From Nymphaea colorata (lineage: Eukaryota; Streptophyta; Magnoliopsida; Nymphaeales; Nymphaeaceae), in contig NW_022204946.1 of assembly GCF_008831285.2 (NCBI RefSeq), forward strand, positions 1 to 30,028: DNA of 30,028 nucleotides, written 5' to 3'. This document shows positions 1 to 10,289 of the stretch, one piece after another (within the stretch, counting starts at the first letter, position 1; every line of letters begins with the position of its first letter). Position numbers and translations under genes: made by a program. Below the pieces are notes generated by a model that saw only the letters and a list, made by a program, of their open reading frames with translations, did not search any database and was not told the origin of the DNA.

Positions 1-71
1 ACCCCAACCCCAACCCCAACCCCAACCCCAACCCCAACCCCAACCCCAACCCCAACCCCAACCCCAACCCC
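1..71. repeat. Left telomere, CCCCAA repeats
   Basis: About twelve uninterrupted copies of CCCCAA run from the first base to 71, then unique sequence begins with CGATCG. This is the C-rich strand of a G4T2 telomere, the type known from oligohymenophorean ciliates. The matching GGGGTT array at the other end shows that the window is one complete chromosome. Confidence 0.98.
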
Positions 72-174
72 GATCGTCCTAATAACGTTATTGATAGCAA
101 GCTTATAATAAAAAGTATACTTAATAATGGGTAAAATCATAGTTATCACTTGACAGGTTCCACATTTTCTGGCT

Positions 175-1244
175 TCAGTTCTGATTTTTTTTATCTGGCT
201 TAGCAGCCTGTATTAATATCGATCTTCCTTCTTCAAGTTTTATCTAAACTGGTTTCTTCTCATCGTTCTCCTTTTTGGCCTAATCGGCTTTGTTTTCTTC
301 CAATTCTTTATCTGAAACTCTTGGGCTATGCTATTTTTTCCTAGGCAGTTTTCTTTTTATAATCTCCCTGGAGCTACTTGAAGAGGGGGTACAGGTTTAA
401 CAGCGTATTGAATTTCAATTTGCCGATAGACTCGTTCTGTGGATGATGTCCCTTTCGAAGCTGAGCTCCTGCGTTTTCTAGGCCAAAAATCTAGCTTAGA
501 CATGTTCAAGCTACCAACCACGTCACTCTCGTCCATAACTTCAATCAAAACGTTATCGACAGAGGCCGGACAGGCGAAAGTGAGATGCTATCCCTTCCAT
601 GTGGGTTGATGAAGCTTCGTATCGAGTTTTTTACTGGTTTCAAGCACTTCCTCCCCAATGGTCACCCTTACTGAGCAATTCATATCTCCAAAGGTGCGAA
701 TACTGTGCTTGAACTCGGCAGTTTAAAACCTGAAGTTGATGATATCCACCCTCTCCTCCCTAAAGGTGGCAGAAAGAGTGATAAAACCAGCAGATTTCCT
801 ATCATAGTTTAGGAAACATCTCAGAGAGATTGTTTGTGGGCTTTTTTGAACCGTTTGTCCTGGAGCCATTTCCGGACTTTTGACCTGGAGGGCATTGAGG
901 TAGGGATCGAGATCGATGATTCCAAATCCGATGAGGCTGTCGGCTGTGCCTTTGTTGCTATCCATGAGTTCAATTTCGAGGCACCTGCCGAAGTATTTGT
1001 AGCAGCTGTTGACGGTGAACTTGAAGAAGTCACTAAATTTAGGATTTTTCCCTCCTTTTTTAACCACGGTGCCTCTGTGCTTCTGATTTGAGAATTTGAT
1101 ATTCACATATGGGTCCATGCTGAATACGGTGCTCGTCTCATGCTAGATGACTGCCTCCAGGACCGCCACCTCAAGCACACCGAAAACTGTCTCGCGTTTG
1201 GTGTTTAATTTCACTGAATCGATTCCTGAACTTCCACAGCCCAT
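175..1244 (-). CDS. Lipid-anchored protein with two C2 domains
   Basis: Starts at 1244 with MGCGSSG: Gly2 fits N-myristoylation and Cys3 palmitoylation, so the product is probably held on a membrane face. From about residue 15 there is a C2-type beta-sandwich (motifs DPYVNIKFSNQKHRGTVVKK, then FGRCLEIELMDSN). A second C2-like unit follows the segment FRFQTAEFKHSIRTFGD, ending near IEIQYAVKP. TAG and TAA are read as Gln inside both domains. C2 domains usually bind phospholipids, often with Ca2+, but I cannot confirm a full set of Ca2+-ligand Asp residues. After residue ~290 the frame changes near 340-400, by a 19-base GT-AG intron and/or an indel. It then gives a Lys/Glu-rich tail ending at TGA 175-177. 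With one base less in the A8 run at 184-191 the end would move to 146. The stop lies only about 100 bases from the telomere. Confidence 0.75.
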
Positions 1245-1540
1245 CCTAAAAATAATTATAAATCAATAAAAACACTCAGGGATTATTAACTTGCTTCTTT
1301 ATTTTTTGGAGAGTGGACCTAGTCCGTGAAAAGTGATAGGAAATGTTATTATTAACTTTTGCAAATATTATTATTCACGCTCGCCAGTATTATAAATCGT
1401 GTACGATGCAGTATTTCGTAAGCGGAGGGACCAAGTTCAAGGCTAGTCTTTGGGTAAGTAGCTACCCGAAGGCCATCTAATTTGTAATAGGAGTGATGGT
1501 AAAAATGGTGAAATAAAAAATTTAAATAATATACTAGCGC
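1245..1540. promoter_or_regulatory. Divergent intergenic region
   Basis: About 300 bases between the C2 gene (-) and the PAS membrane gene (+). It is A/T-rich near both starts and must hold both promoters. The frame of the downstream gene is open up to an ATG at 1406, so part of this stretch may be its coding start. I recognise no defined motif. Confidence 0.4.
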
Positions 1541-4500
1541 ATGGTAAAAGAAACAGTATTCCAACTCATACAAGAGCTTCAAAACTCCAGGAAAAGCTAA
1601 ACCTATTTCCCAACTGTCATGTACTCCGCCAACCTGCTCATTCACATCACCATATATCTCTCAATCCCCTCACTCGCAATTATCAATATCGCCTCTCTTG
1701 CAAGCAATCCACTGCTCATACTCGTCCTAACCGCACTGGTCCTGGCCCTGCTCTTGTAACTCCTCATCTATCTACTCAAAAGAGTGCAATTGAACCTCGC
1801 GCATCAACTTTCCTTTTATAGATTCGTCATTTCGCCTCTAATTGCCTATAGTTTACTCCACGCAAGCAAAAACGGTACTCTTGGGCTGCCTTTTGCCCTT
1901 CTGGGGTTTGTGGGTAATAAAATATTCTCCTCTTTGGTGAGTCGAGTTGTAATATACGAACAGCACAGAAATTATACCCTCAATATAATGGAAACATCCA
2001 TCGTATTCTAGTTTGACACTTTTTAGGCCTTGCTTATTTCCAATTGCTTCATTGTGGACAGCACGCAAATCGTTTTGCAGGATTGGCCTTGGGAAGTGCT
2101 TTGCTAACTACGTATCGGCATTTCCTGCATATTGAAAGTACAAAAATGTAATACAAGATTCTTCATTATGCGAACATAACGCATATAATCCTTATGTCTT
2201 TTTATGTTACAATCCTCATCATCTATAACAATCGGCCAGGATTCACCTTCGCCGCCATTTCTCCCTTACTTATCTTTATTTTCTTCGCAATCAAAAACAA
2301 GAAGAAGACCATATAAAACAACATATAACGATTGCTATCAATTGATCTACCTTTTTAAGATTTTCTTTAAGCTGCTGACTGTTTCTTGGTCTTGACCAGG
2401 CACGATTCCTCATCAAGCAGGAAAAGAAAGCTTGTCAACTATATCTTCGCCATTATCTCCCACCATAGAGGCAAATGCATGATGCCTAATTGTTAGCTTG
2501 AGAATCCAAGTGTATTTAATCATTAAAATAGACCCAGTAAGAGCTTAAAAACATCTCATCGAAAAGTATACTTCAGCTTACTCATAAAATCTTGAAAAAA
2601 ATATAGTGGATTTTCGAAATCTATCACTCCAAGATGAATGACGACCTTTTAACTTCCTTCGTTTTCTTAAAATTTTATTCATAATACCTTCATAACAAAG
2701 CCAAGATGCAAAACCTGCTCAACGAAATCAAGCAGCAGAACCTGAGCCTGGCGTAGGAACTGTAGCTTTTCAGATACCAGGGGGTGTGTGTCAACATCCA
2801 GAACATTGATAACATCGATGTCATCAAGGATGATGAGATTTACATCGAGTTTCGTACCCAATCTATTAGGTAGAAAACGCAATGATCTCCACTCTCAATT
2901 GCATGGTCGAATTTTGGTCCGAGTTTAGCGAGGAAAAGGTAGATCTGGGCAAAATCATGAGCATCTCAGCCAAACTGTTCCCCTATAAGGCAAAAGTCTA
3001 AGAGATCTTTCAGGAACAACTTAAAATACAAAAATTCACTACGTTCAAAATACTAAAATTGTATGCAATTTATCTGCAACGGATTTTAAATAAATTCTAA
3101 CTTGCTTCCAGAGTTGAAGATATCCAGACCATTATTTCTAACATTCTGAAGGATAAGCAAGACATGCAATATCGTAAGTCGTTGACTATATAGTTTCCAA
3201 AGAATCAGAAGCAGGATTTGTGGTTATTTGCTTGAGTGAAAGCAAGCTTGGAGACATCTTTATGGTGAACTAAAAGGCTTGTGACATATTTCGCTATACC
3301 AAAAGATAGATGCTAGGCTTGAGAGTCAATGCCATCATGCCCTCGGTAATCGCATAAATCCACGACCAAATTCTCATTGATTTTTTGAAGAAAAAAGAAA
3401 AAAGTACAACACAGATCAAAGGCTGCTCTTCGGTAAGGATGGAAACGGATACATCTTCCCAGTTGAGCTTCAACTGCAAAGAGCCAGCTTCTCTTCCAAC
3501 GATTAATACATTTTCATTGCTTCAGTTGCCCCAGCAAGACTTCGAGCAGCTCCTGCCTATTGCATCGTAGACCACGAGGGTGAGATTACAGACTACACTG
3601 CTTCCTTTCGCAACATTTTCTTTAACAATTCGGCAAAGAAGAGCTACAATAGGAACATCCAAGAGATCATACCTGCCTACTTCGATTCGGAATACTCCGA
3701 AAAGTCAACCACCACCAGGCAATTCACTCAATACATCAACAATCGCAAGCTAGGAGAAGTTGAAGCCAAGTTTTAAATTGCTCCACTGATCGTCAAGACA
3801 GCCCATGAAGGTTTTTGGTCAAAATGTCATACAATAACGAGAAAACTGTATCAAACTATCGCAACCTTTGCTTCACTGATAATATGAAGCAACTCCTCAT
3901 GAGGGGTGAAGCCATGGGGATGGAGAATAGCTACAATCATTTAGATAATAGTTATGGATTGTCAAAATAGCTTCGGAAGATAAATTTTAGATCGAATGGT
4001 CCTTAGTTCACTCTTCCCTTCCTCAGCTACCAAGACATGGCATATTTTGCCAATTCTACAGACATAAAGTCCTACGGGAAGGATGTGAAGACTATTCGGT
4101 TGGTCCAAAACCACTTCTAACGATTAGACTCAGATCAAAGCTTCCACAGCTAGTCTTTTGCCAACGACGACAAATTAGATGTGCGTGCCAAGATAGAGTA
4201 ACTCAAGCATAAGTTCAATAAGCAGTAGGACCAATCCATCATCTTTGTCTTCAAGATCATTATTAACATAGTGATAATAATAGCCATCATAATTGCCTTC
4301 TTCACCTATGGTGTTTTTTAAGCTAAGCTTAGTAGTAAAAGTAATTCCTTCGAAGCTTCGACAACTAAAAAGAATCCTCTACTATCTTCCATAATACATC
4401 GTCAGTTTTACTTGTGCGAACGCTGGCATAAATACTGAATATTTTTTAAACCATCTGGAAGTGATCAAGCCGGTCCTGGTCAACAACATCTTGCAATCGA

Positions 4501-5611
4501 ATATCAAACAGGTATACAAGTAGCAAATGATGCAGATAATCTACCTAAAATCTCCTAATTAGCTGGTCAATTTGCTGTAAACGAATACCTTTTCCCTTGC
4601 TTAAAGCGACTCCACGATCAATCGACTGTTGACCATTCTATGGAGCATACTAGTCGGCATCTCAATACTCTTCTTCCTCATCTTCATCCTCATGTTCTAC
4701 TATTTCCACCAAATCCTCTTTAGCATATACACTCTTTTCCTTTCTCTCAAGTAGTCTTCGATCAAAAGGATAGAAGAGTCGTGCAGAGCCTTAATAGAGA
4801 AGATTTACTTCTAATCTCAGGAAAACGTGGAGAAAGATGAAGAAAAAAAGGCAATCGAAGGAGAAGACGAATAAAATTAATTGTAGAAGATAAAACAGTT
4901 CAAGAATATGAGCCGAAAGTAAGATTTCTATAACTTTCTCAAGCTTGTCGTCCTCTATTCTTCATAATCGGCTTTTCTTATCATGCTCTTCACAAGCAAC
5001 AGCCAATTTAAGCTTTACCAGACATTGAAAGAATAGCATAACATCATGTTCGAAGTCATTCCTGCCTCTTCGATTGAATTCACAAAGTAGTCCTGAAGAT
5101 AATAAACTCAATCTCCCTCAAAGTGGATAACAATTACGATCTCTATTATCAGGAACTGGAGATGACTGTCTTCAATTCAACAAGAACTCTCAAACTTCGC
5201 ATTACTTGGACCTTCTCTATGGAAACATCTGCAAAAATAGCAATGTGTAAAGCCAAACATGGCCCTCTCCTGCAATACTTTAGGAAACGGCATATTAACG
5301 AGCGGAATAGCTTCAACTATGAACTTCATTGCTCAGTAGCTCAAGAATATTGCAAATAGGGCCAAAATTAGCAATGCTGAAGCGTAACTCATATGTAAAT
5401 GTCTTCTTATATAGTTTCCCTACAATTTTCATTCATCAATCCGGCCCTTCTGGAAATCTAAGACAGCATGGAGGATAGCCTGCTTGAAAGGATCCAAACT
5501 CTTAGCTCCTTTTATTCATCGATGGTGGTTCTTCTCATCTGTCTCTACATCATTTACGACATCTATCTTCTGCTCTACCCGCTCAACAACATTGAACTGA
5601 AATCAAATTGA
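1541..5611 (+). CDS. Ciliate multi-pass membrane PAS protein (tiny-macrocysts type)
   Basis: A large polytopic protein of the ciliate family usually annotated 'tiny macrocysts protein B'. Order seen: N-terminal hydrophobic segments; the motif RFAGLALGSALLTTYRHFLH; a Cys-containing segment KCMMPNCQLENPS; a helical region with EFW and DLGKIMSISAK; a PAS domain (GFVVICLSESKLGDIFMVNQ, then LLFGKDGNGYIFPVELQLQ) from about 3210 to 3620; then helices near 4240-4310 (IIINIVIIIAIIIAFF), 4650-4720 and 5510-5590. The role is not well known; membrane-bound sensing through PAS is the inference. Three 20-base introns are clear (2512, 3174, 5395) and one probable (2854). Other frame changes near 2020, 3400, 3830, 4370, 5090 and 5250 look like one-base indels. 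Start is ATG 1541, though the frame is open back to ATG 1406. The stop may be TGA 5609-5611; one added base would carry the frame on to 5844. Confidence 0.75.
2512..2531 (+). other. 20-base intron in the PAS membrane gene
   Basis: GTATTTAA...AAATAG, 20 bases, very AT-rich. Removing it joins the frame ending LENPS to the frame beginning TQQELKNISSKSILQL with no other change. Confidence 0.75.
2854..2873 (+). other. Probable 20-base intron in the PAS membrane gene
   Basis: GTACCCAA...TAGGTAG, 20 bases. Removal restores the frame into NAMISTLNCMVEFW. A one-base deletion in the nearby AAAA run would explain the frame change equally well and would keep seven more residues. Confidence 0.5.
3174..3193 (+). 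other. 20-base intron in the PAS membrane gene
   Basis: GTAAGTCG...ATATAG, 20 bases, with a consensus-like 5' site and TTGAC inside as a possible branch point. It joins KDKQDMQY to the PAS-domain lead-in SKESEAGFVVICLSES. Confidence 0.8.
5395..5414 (+). other. 20-base intron in the PAS membrane gene
   Basis: GTAAATGT...TATATAG, 20 bases, splitting a codon. It joins SNAEAQLI to SLQFSFINPALLEIQDS without any other change. Confidence 0.8.
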
Positions 5612-5840
5612 CCAACTAGATGATTAGCCTCATGCCTGATAATGCTGGCAAGAAATAGACCAGCCAAAACAGCCTCAATAATGATAATTTATTTTACTAA
5701 CCTATCAAATACCTATTTTTTCCAACAATCATACATGTAATAAGTCTATTTACCCATTTATTGCTTTCCGTCCTAATCTGCTTTGTTATTCATTCAATCT
5801 TCATATACTATAATTGTCTCTAAATAATATCGAGATGTAA

Positions 5841-8142
5841 ATGAGCGAAGGCAACCACTTCAACAACTGGAACCTAGCATCCAACAACCAGCAGCAACCA
5901 ACCACCAAAAAGGTTAAACTCACCACCAACCTCTACGAAGTTAGAATGGATAAACTCATGTCAGCATTCTTCAAGTATGAATTTGCACCCGCTGGGGAAG
6001 AGACTGTTGAAGAAAATGCCCTCACCTATCGCAGCATGAAGGAAAAAAGAAGCCAGTTTGAAAATAGAATTTAATTTGTCTGTGAGTATAAAGGTGGTTT
6101 TTTGGGAAGTAAACGAATCGATGGGGAAATCTAACTGATGTAGCCTTCTAACCATAAGCTCTTGGTGAAGCTCAAACTAACCCAAGCGTACACTTTGGAG
6201 GAAATGATGAAATAAGAGTGCAGTAAGCGGTTCTAACTCACCTGATCGAGCCTATCGTCAAGAAGAGCATCAAGAGTCGCGAAATCGATACAAAAGTGGA
6301 TCACATCGGCCATCACAAGATTGTAATTACGCCCAATTTCATTACAAGTTTGTTGAAATAAAAACAAGGTCTATCTTGCCACCAATGTCAGCATCGCAAT
6401 CAGAGAGCATAACACCCTCCTCGCCTATTTCGACAGGTACAAGATCAAGATCACACAAGAAGCTGATGGTTAATCGTGAAGTTATTGCCAACTATGGGGA
6501 TAGAGAAGTATATACGATTGTTAACATTGACTACGTGAAAACTCCTCAAAGCATCAGCCTATTCAACAGCAAATAATGCTCATTTGCCTAGTACTACAAA
6601 GAAAGCATATCATCAACATCACCAACTTGAATCAGCATCTCTTGGTCGCCACGAAGAATAACAAAGAAAATAGCCAAGTTTAAACTGTCTTCTTGATACC
6701 AGAATTAGTCTCCTTTTATAATTCCGTCAATCCCAATGAAATGGATGAACAGATGATCGAAAAAATTGAGAAAAAGAAGTGGCAGCTTCCCCAAGAAAAA
6801 GAAATATATGCCCTCGCAGTCATCAAATAGCTTGGAGAAAATTAAATTATCAAGAAGTCTGCACATAACTTCGATGGATTAGTGCTAAAACCTCCAGCCA
6901 TCAAGATCGAAGGAAGATCAATCATTCCTGAAGAAGGCATTTTCAACTTTAGGGGAAAGATCCAAAAGCCAGTGGAGATAAAGAATTGGGGCATCGTCTA
7001 CATCTAAGGAAGAGACAAGTAATCTGACAGCAACGACATCTCCAAGCTCTTGTTCTTCATGAAAGGAGTTTGCACCCAATATGGAATCAGGATCACCAAC
7101 GAACCAGGCACGATTCCTGTAAAAGGTGATGTGAGTGAGTGGAAAAAAGCAATACAGAGCGACATCCAAAGATTCGGAATGCCTCAATTCTTAGTCTTTC
7201 TGCTGAGAGAGGATGAGATGTCACTATACTCTTCACTCAAACAGTACATCGTCATGGAGCTTAAATGCCATCCCAAGTCATCAAAAGAAAATCTCTGTAA
7301 ATGGACACAAGAAAACCGTTTGGCATTGTTTCAGACATTCTTCTTCAAATCTAAGCCAAAATGGAGGCGTATTGTGGGAGATTGGCAGCAATACAGACCT
7401 CCTCAAAAAAAGAATCATGTTTGGTGGAATTTACTTGGCCAAATAAAAAGATGGATACAGTGTTTCCTTCGTCGGATGCATAAACGCCAAGGGGCACAGG
7501 TCTACTCATACAACAAGAGAGGATACTCGAAGATATCAGATATCAACTTTGAGCTTCTATTCATACACTGGGCGAGAAATTACGTGATGACCAACAGAGT
7601 CCCTCCAGACACCATCATAGTCTACCGCCAAGAAGCGAGGACAGTCTGGAAAAAGGCCAAATTTCGAACGAAATCAGCCAGATCAACTCAGCTATCAAGA
7701 AAATCGGGGAAAAGACTAAAACAGCCAATTATAGCCCATCCATCTCATATCTTTCAGTCTCAAAGCATCACCCGTGTAAATTTACTCCAAGAGCGAAAAT
7801 GAGCAAAAAGAGTTCATTATTGAGAATCCTGACGCCGGTACAGTCGTTATCGAAAGGAACGAAAATGAAAGCAAATATGATTTCTACCTAAACGGTAACT
7901 GTGACTTCGAGAACACATCAAGACCAGTGAAATTTACTGTGGAAGAGTCAACAGGTTGCATGAGCTCAGACCAATTGATCAGTTTCACTTACGAGCAATG
8001 CTACAACTACTTCAACTACAAAGGAGCCCTGAAAGTGCCGGCCTACCTCCAGTACGCCAAAAAGCTCGCCACCTTCAGCGAATCGACAGGCGTTCAGATC
8101 GGATTCGAGGACAAGATGACCAAGATGCTTTACTTCTTATGA
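5841..8142 (+). CDS. Piwi/Argonaute protein lacking catalytic residues
   Basis: A complete Piwi-clade protein of roughly 760 residues. In order: N-terminal domain (KKVKLTTNLYEV, ALTYRSMKEKRSQFENRI); PAZ domain near 6370-6700 (VYLATNVSIAIREHNTLLAY, NIDYVKTPQSI, then VFLIPEL); MID domain near 7030-7330 (GMPQFLVFLLREDEMSLYSS, PSQVIKRK); PIWI domain to the end (GGVLWEI, FEDKMTKMLYFL, the last matching the family's usual C-terminus). It would bind small RNAs, which in ciliates guide DNA elimination or silencing. The slicer residues are absent: the usual GID is GIY (MFGGIYLAK), the usual YRD is YRQ, and the usual histidine site near PTHY reads RPVKFTV. Several one-base frame changes interrupt the frame, for example near 6250, 7260, 7350 and 7780. 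ATG 5841 is followed by MSEGNHFNNWN; the stop is TGA 8140-8142. Confidence 0.9.
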
Positions 8143-8261
8143 TCATATGCCATCTATGCCTAATTACTTATTATCATGATACAGTAACAGAATCACTGCT
8201 GATAAAACTGGCTCCACTGTTGAAGCTTCCGCTAGGCCTTAGCTGGTCGAAGTATGGAGAA

Positions 8262-9240
8262 TCACCGTAGAAATTGGCCGTGGTGAACGAAGATTGTGCT
8301 CGAATTCCGGCAGCTCAAAGATTTTATCGACTCGACAGGCATAAGGTCGTAAGGCCTGATCTCGGGAAGGTCAACCGACTTGTTAGATTCCTTGCTTGAG
8401 AGTTTCTTAGGCTTTCCAAGGGCATTGATGAGCGGATAAGATATTTTGGTCTCGCTTCCCTCTTCATGCTCTTGCTCAATAGGCTCTAAGAGAAGATTAT
8501 GCAATGAGGTTTTTTTCATTCTCAGATCTGTGATGTTATCTCTAAACTCTGAAGACTATATTTCCTATGACTGCAAGGATACTTCTTCTTTCTTGCCTGC
8601 CTTTTCTTCTTATTGTTGATGTTCTTGGAGAAGAATTTGATCTTATCTATTAAATTTTTGATCTTGGAGCAATCGTCGGCGGTGGTGGGATGTCATGCAT
8701 TCCATAAAAGATGATTTCTTTTTTCATCTCCATATTTTCAAGCATCTATTTGGTTAGCGACTTTTTCTTATAACTGCTCTCGCATGCCTCTACGATTTTA
8801 TAAACAATTCCAATATCCAGCTCCTTGTAACGCTTGAGCTTGTGCTTGATGGTGGCGTTGATGAGCTTCAGTCCCCTTCTCAGGATGGAGTAGAACTTAT
8901 TCTTCACACAATTTTCCGATCTAAGTTAGAACGCGGTACCTTCCAGGGATTGCTCGCGAGATTTCGGCCCATTTATTGCCGATACTGTTGTGGAGGTTGA
9001 TGAGTTCTTGTTCCTCTTCTTGGTTCCACTTTTCCCTCTTGATTGAGCTGTCGAGGTGGTTGTGATATCTTTACCGGCATTGTTTGCCATTTCTTCCAGC
9101 CATCTTGAATTCACTCTCCATGAGCCTGGCGATTTCGGACCATTTTGAAATTTTTCTCTATTAATGCAAGCTCTTCAAGATCCTGTCTTCCTATATGAGG
9201 AAATCTCTACCTCTTCTGTCCAAGCCTTCCGTTCCCCCAT
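8262..9240 (-). CDS. Tandem Myb (R2R3-type) DNA-binding protein
   Basis: Starts at ATG 9240 (MGERKAWTEE). The first repeat runs EDRILKSLHQQRKISKWSEI to AGRNGKQCRQRYHNHL. The second runs KREKWNQEEEQELINLHNSI, NKWAEISRAIPGR, then after a 19-base intron SENCVKNKFYSILRR. Spacing of the Trp residues, and GKQCR followed by RYHNHL, match R2R3 Myb repeats, so the product very likely binds DNA in the nucleus. The N-terminal Trp of the first repeat sits further away than usual; an indel near 9200 may explain that. The rest is Lys- and Ser-rich, contains PPPP near 8690, and ends HHGQFLR before TGA 8262-8264. It converges with the Piwi gene across about 120 bases. Confidence 0.8.
8921..8939 (-). other. 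19-base intron in the Myb gene
   Basis: On the minus strand GTACCGCG...CTAACTTAG, 19 bases, with CTAAC close to the 3' AG as a branch-point-like element. Removal creates the unbroken Myb motif PGRSENCVKNKF, which strongly supports splicing here. Confidence 0.85.
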
Positions 9241-9402
9241 GTATAAACAATATAAAGAAGTTCAAAAGTTAATATTTATTTAAATGCTCATATCGAATAC
9301 GCCATAAATCGCAATGCCGACAGAATGATGCGCCATTTATATTCATTCTTGTGCAGTGGCCAAGTAAGCCAGAATAATAAATAAAAACAAATATCAGAAC
9401 AA

Positions 9403-10044
9403 TCATTTTATATTCTTCTGACAGTATTCCTTCCAGAACTCGCTCTCAGTATCGATGTTCACCTTCACGAGGCTGCTGTCTTCGGTCTCGATTCCATTTA
9501 GGTACCTTGACATCACTTCAATGAAGAAGAGCTAAGCTACAGCTTCTCCAGCTGAAAAATCATGCCCACTTTTTGCTACAGCTCCTCCATTTATTTCGCA
9601 CGCATTTATTTTTACTCAGCATCGACAGAAACTTCCTTCTTTATTATTATACTTTCTTCTCCTCCTCAGAGTCCTCCCTCTCCTCCTGCTGGATGACGTT
9701 GAGCGAAAATAATTTGATAAATTCTGATTGGAATTGGTCGAGCAGGTTCATGAAGTCCCTGCAAACGACCTGCATATGGTCATTTTCGAATATGTAATCT
9801 GAGACTGCCTCGAAGACTGCTCGAAGGTCGTCGATGAAGTCCTTCAGCCATGTGTATTTCTTTTCCATCAGCTTTTGCTCGATTTTGTCGAAGGAAAGGA
9901 CGGAGGGTGAGATGTAGTAGAAGTCATAAACGCCAAACCTCCAAATTCCTCGATGTTGAGGAAGGGCTCTATCGCAGGCTTCTTCTTGAGGCTCTCGAAG
10001 AAACGCTTAACTCGCTCCAGCTTCTATTTTGTGTCCAGCTTCAT
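9403..10044 (-). CDS. Small bromodomain-like protein
   Basis: Starts at ATG 10044 (MKLDTKQKLERVKRFFESL) and stops at TGA 9403-9405, about 210 residues. The helical layout resembles a bromodomain: an N-terminal helix, PFLNIEEF, then FGVYDFYYISPSVLSFDKIE, then KLMEKKYTWLKDFIDDLRAV, then YIFEND and a last helix to FIKLFS. The usual YYDIIKNPMDL stretch is replaced by YYISPSVLSF, so acetyl-lysine binding is uncertain. A Glu/Lys-rich region and a short Gln-rich coiled coil follow; the end is WKEYCQKNIK. Two or three one-base frame changes occur (near 9930 and 9540-9640). A divergent helical-bundle protein is the main alternative. Confidence 0.6.
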
Positions 10045-10289
10045 TTCGCAGACTTGAAAGAAGGTCAATTATAACAAATGCTTAGGAATTGCAATATTAT
10101 ACATCACTAAGCGAATATACCAAAGCAAGTTCTAAGTAATAAAGAAAAACATTCATTCATCATTTTATATATTAAAACCTTTGGGAAGTCCTAACTAATA
10201 ACATCTCTTCAACGAAAACCGTGATTTCGTTTTATAAATGCCATCAAATGCCATATAAAATTATAATGATGATGCATGAGGAAATATAA

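Noticed and set aside
2004-3200. Frameshifting at TAG/TAA codons, as in Euplotes
   Set aside because: Several -1 changes first seemed to occur at TAG or TAA, but most are removed by 20-base introns ending in TAG. The TAA/TAG codons are read as Gln elsewhere.
5123-5359. Short plus-strand frame starting MDNNYDLYYQELEM
   Set aside because: The neighbouring frame (SPEDNKLNLPQSGQQLRSLL onward) continues the PAS membrane protein over the same bases and fits better, so this is a shadow.
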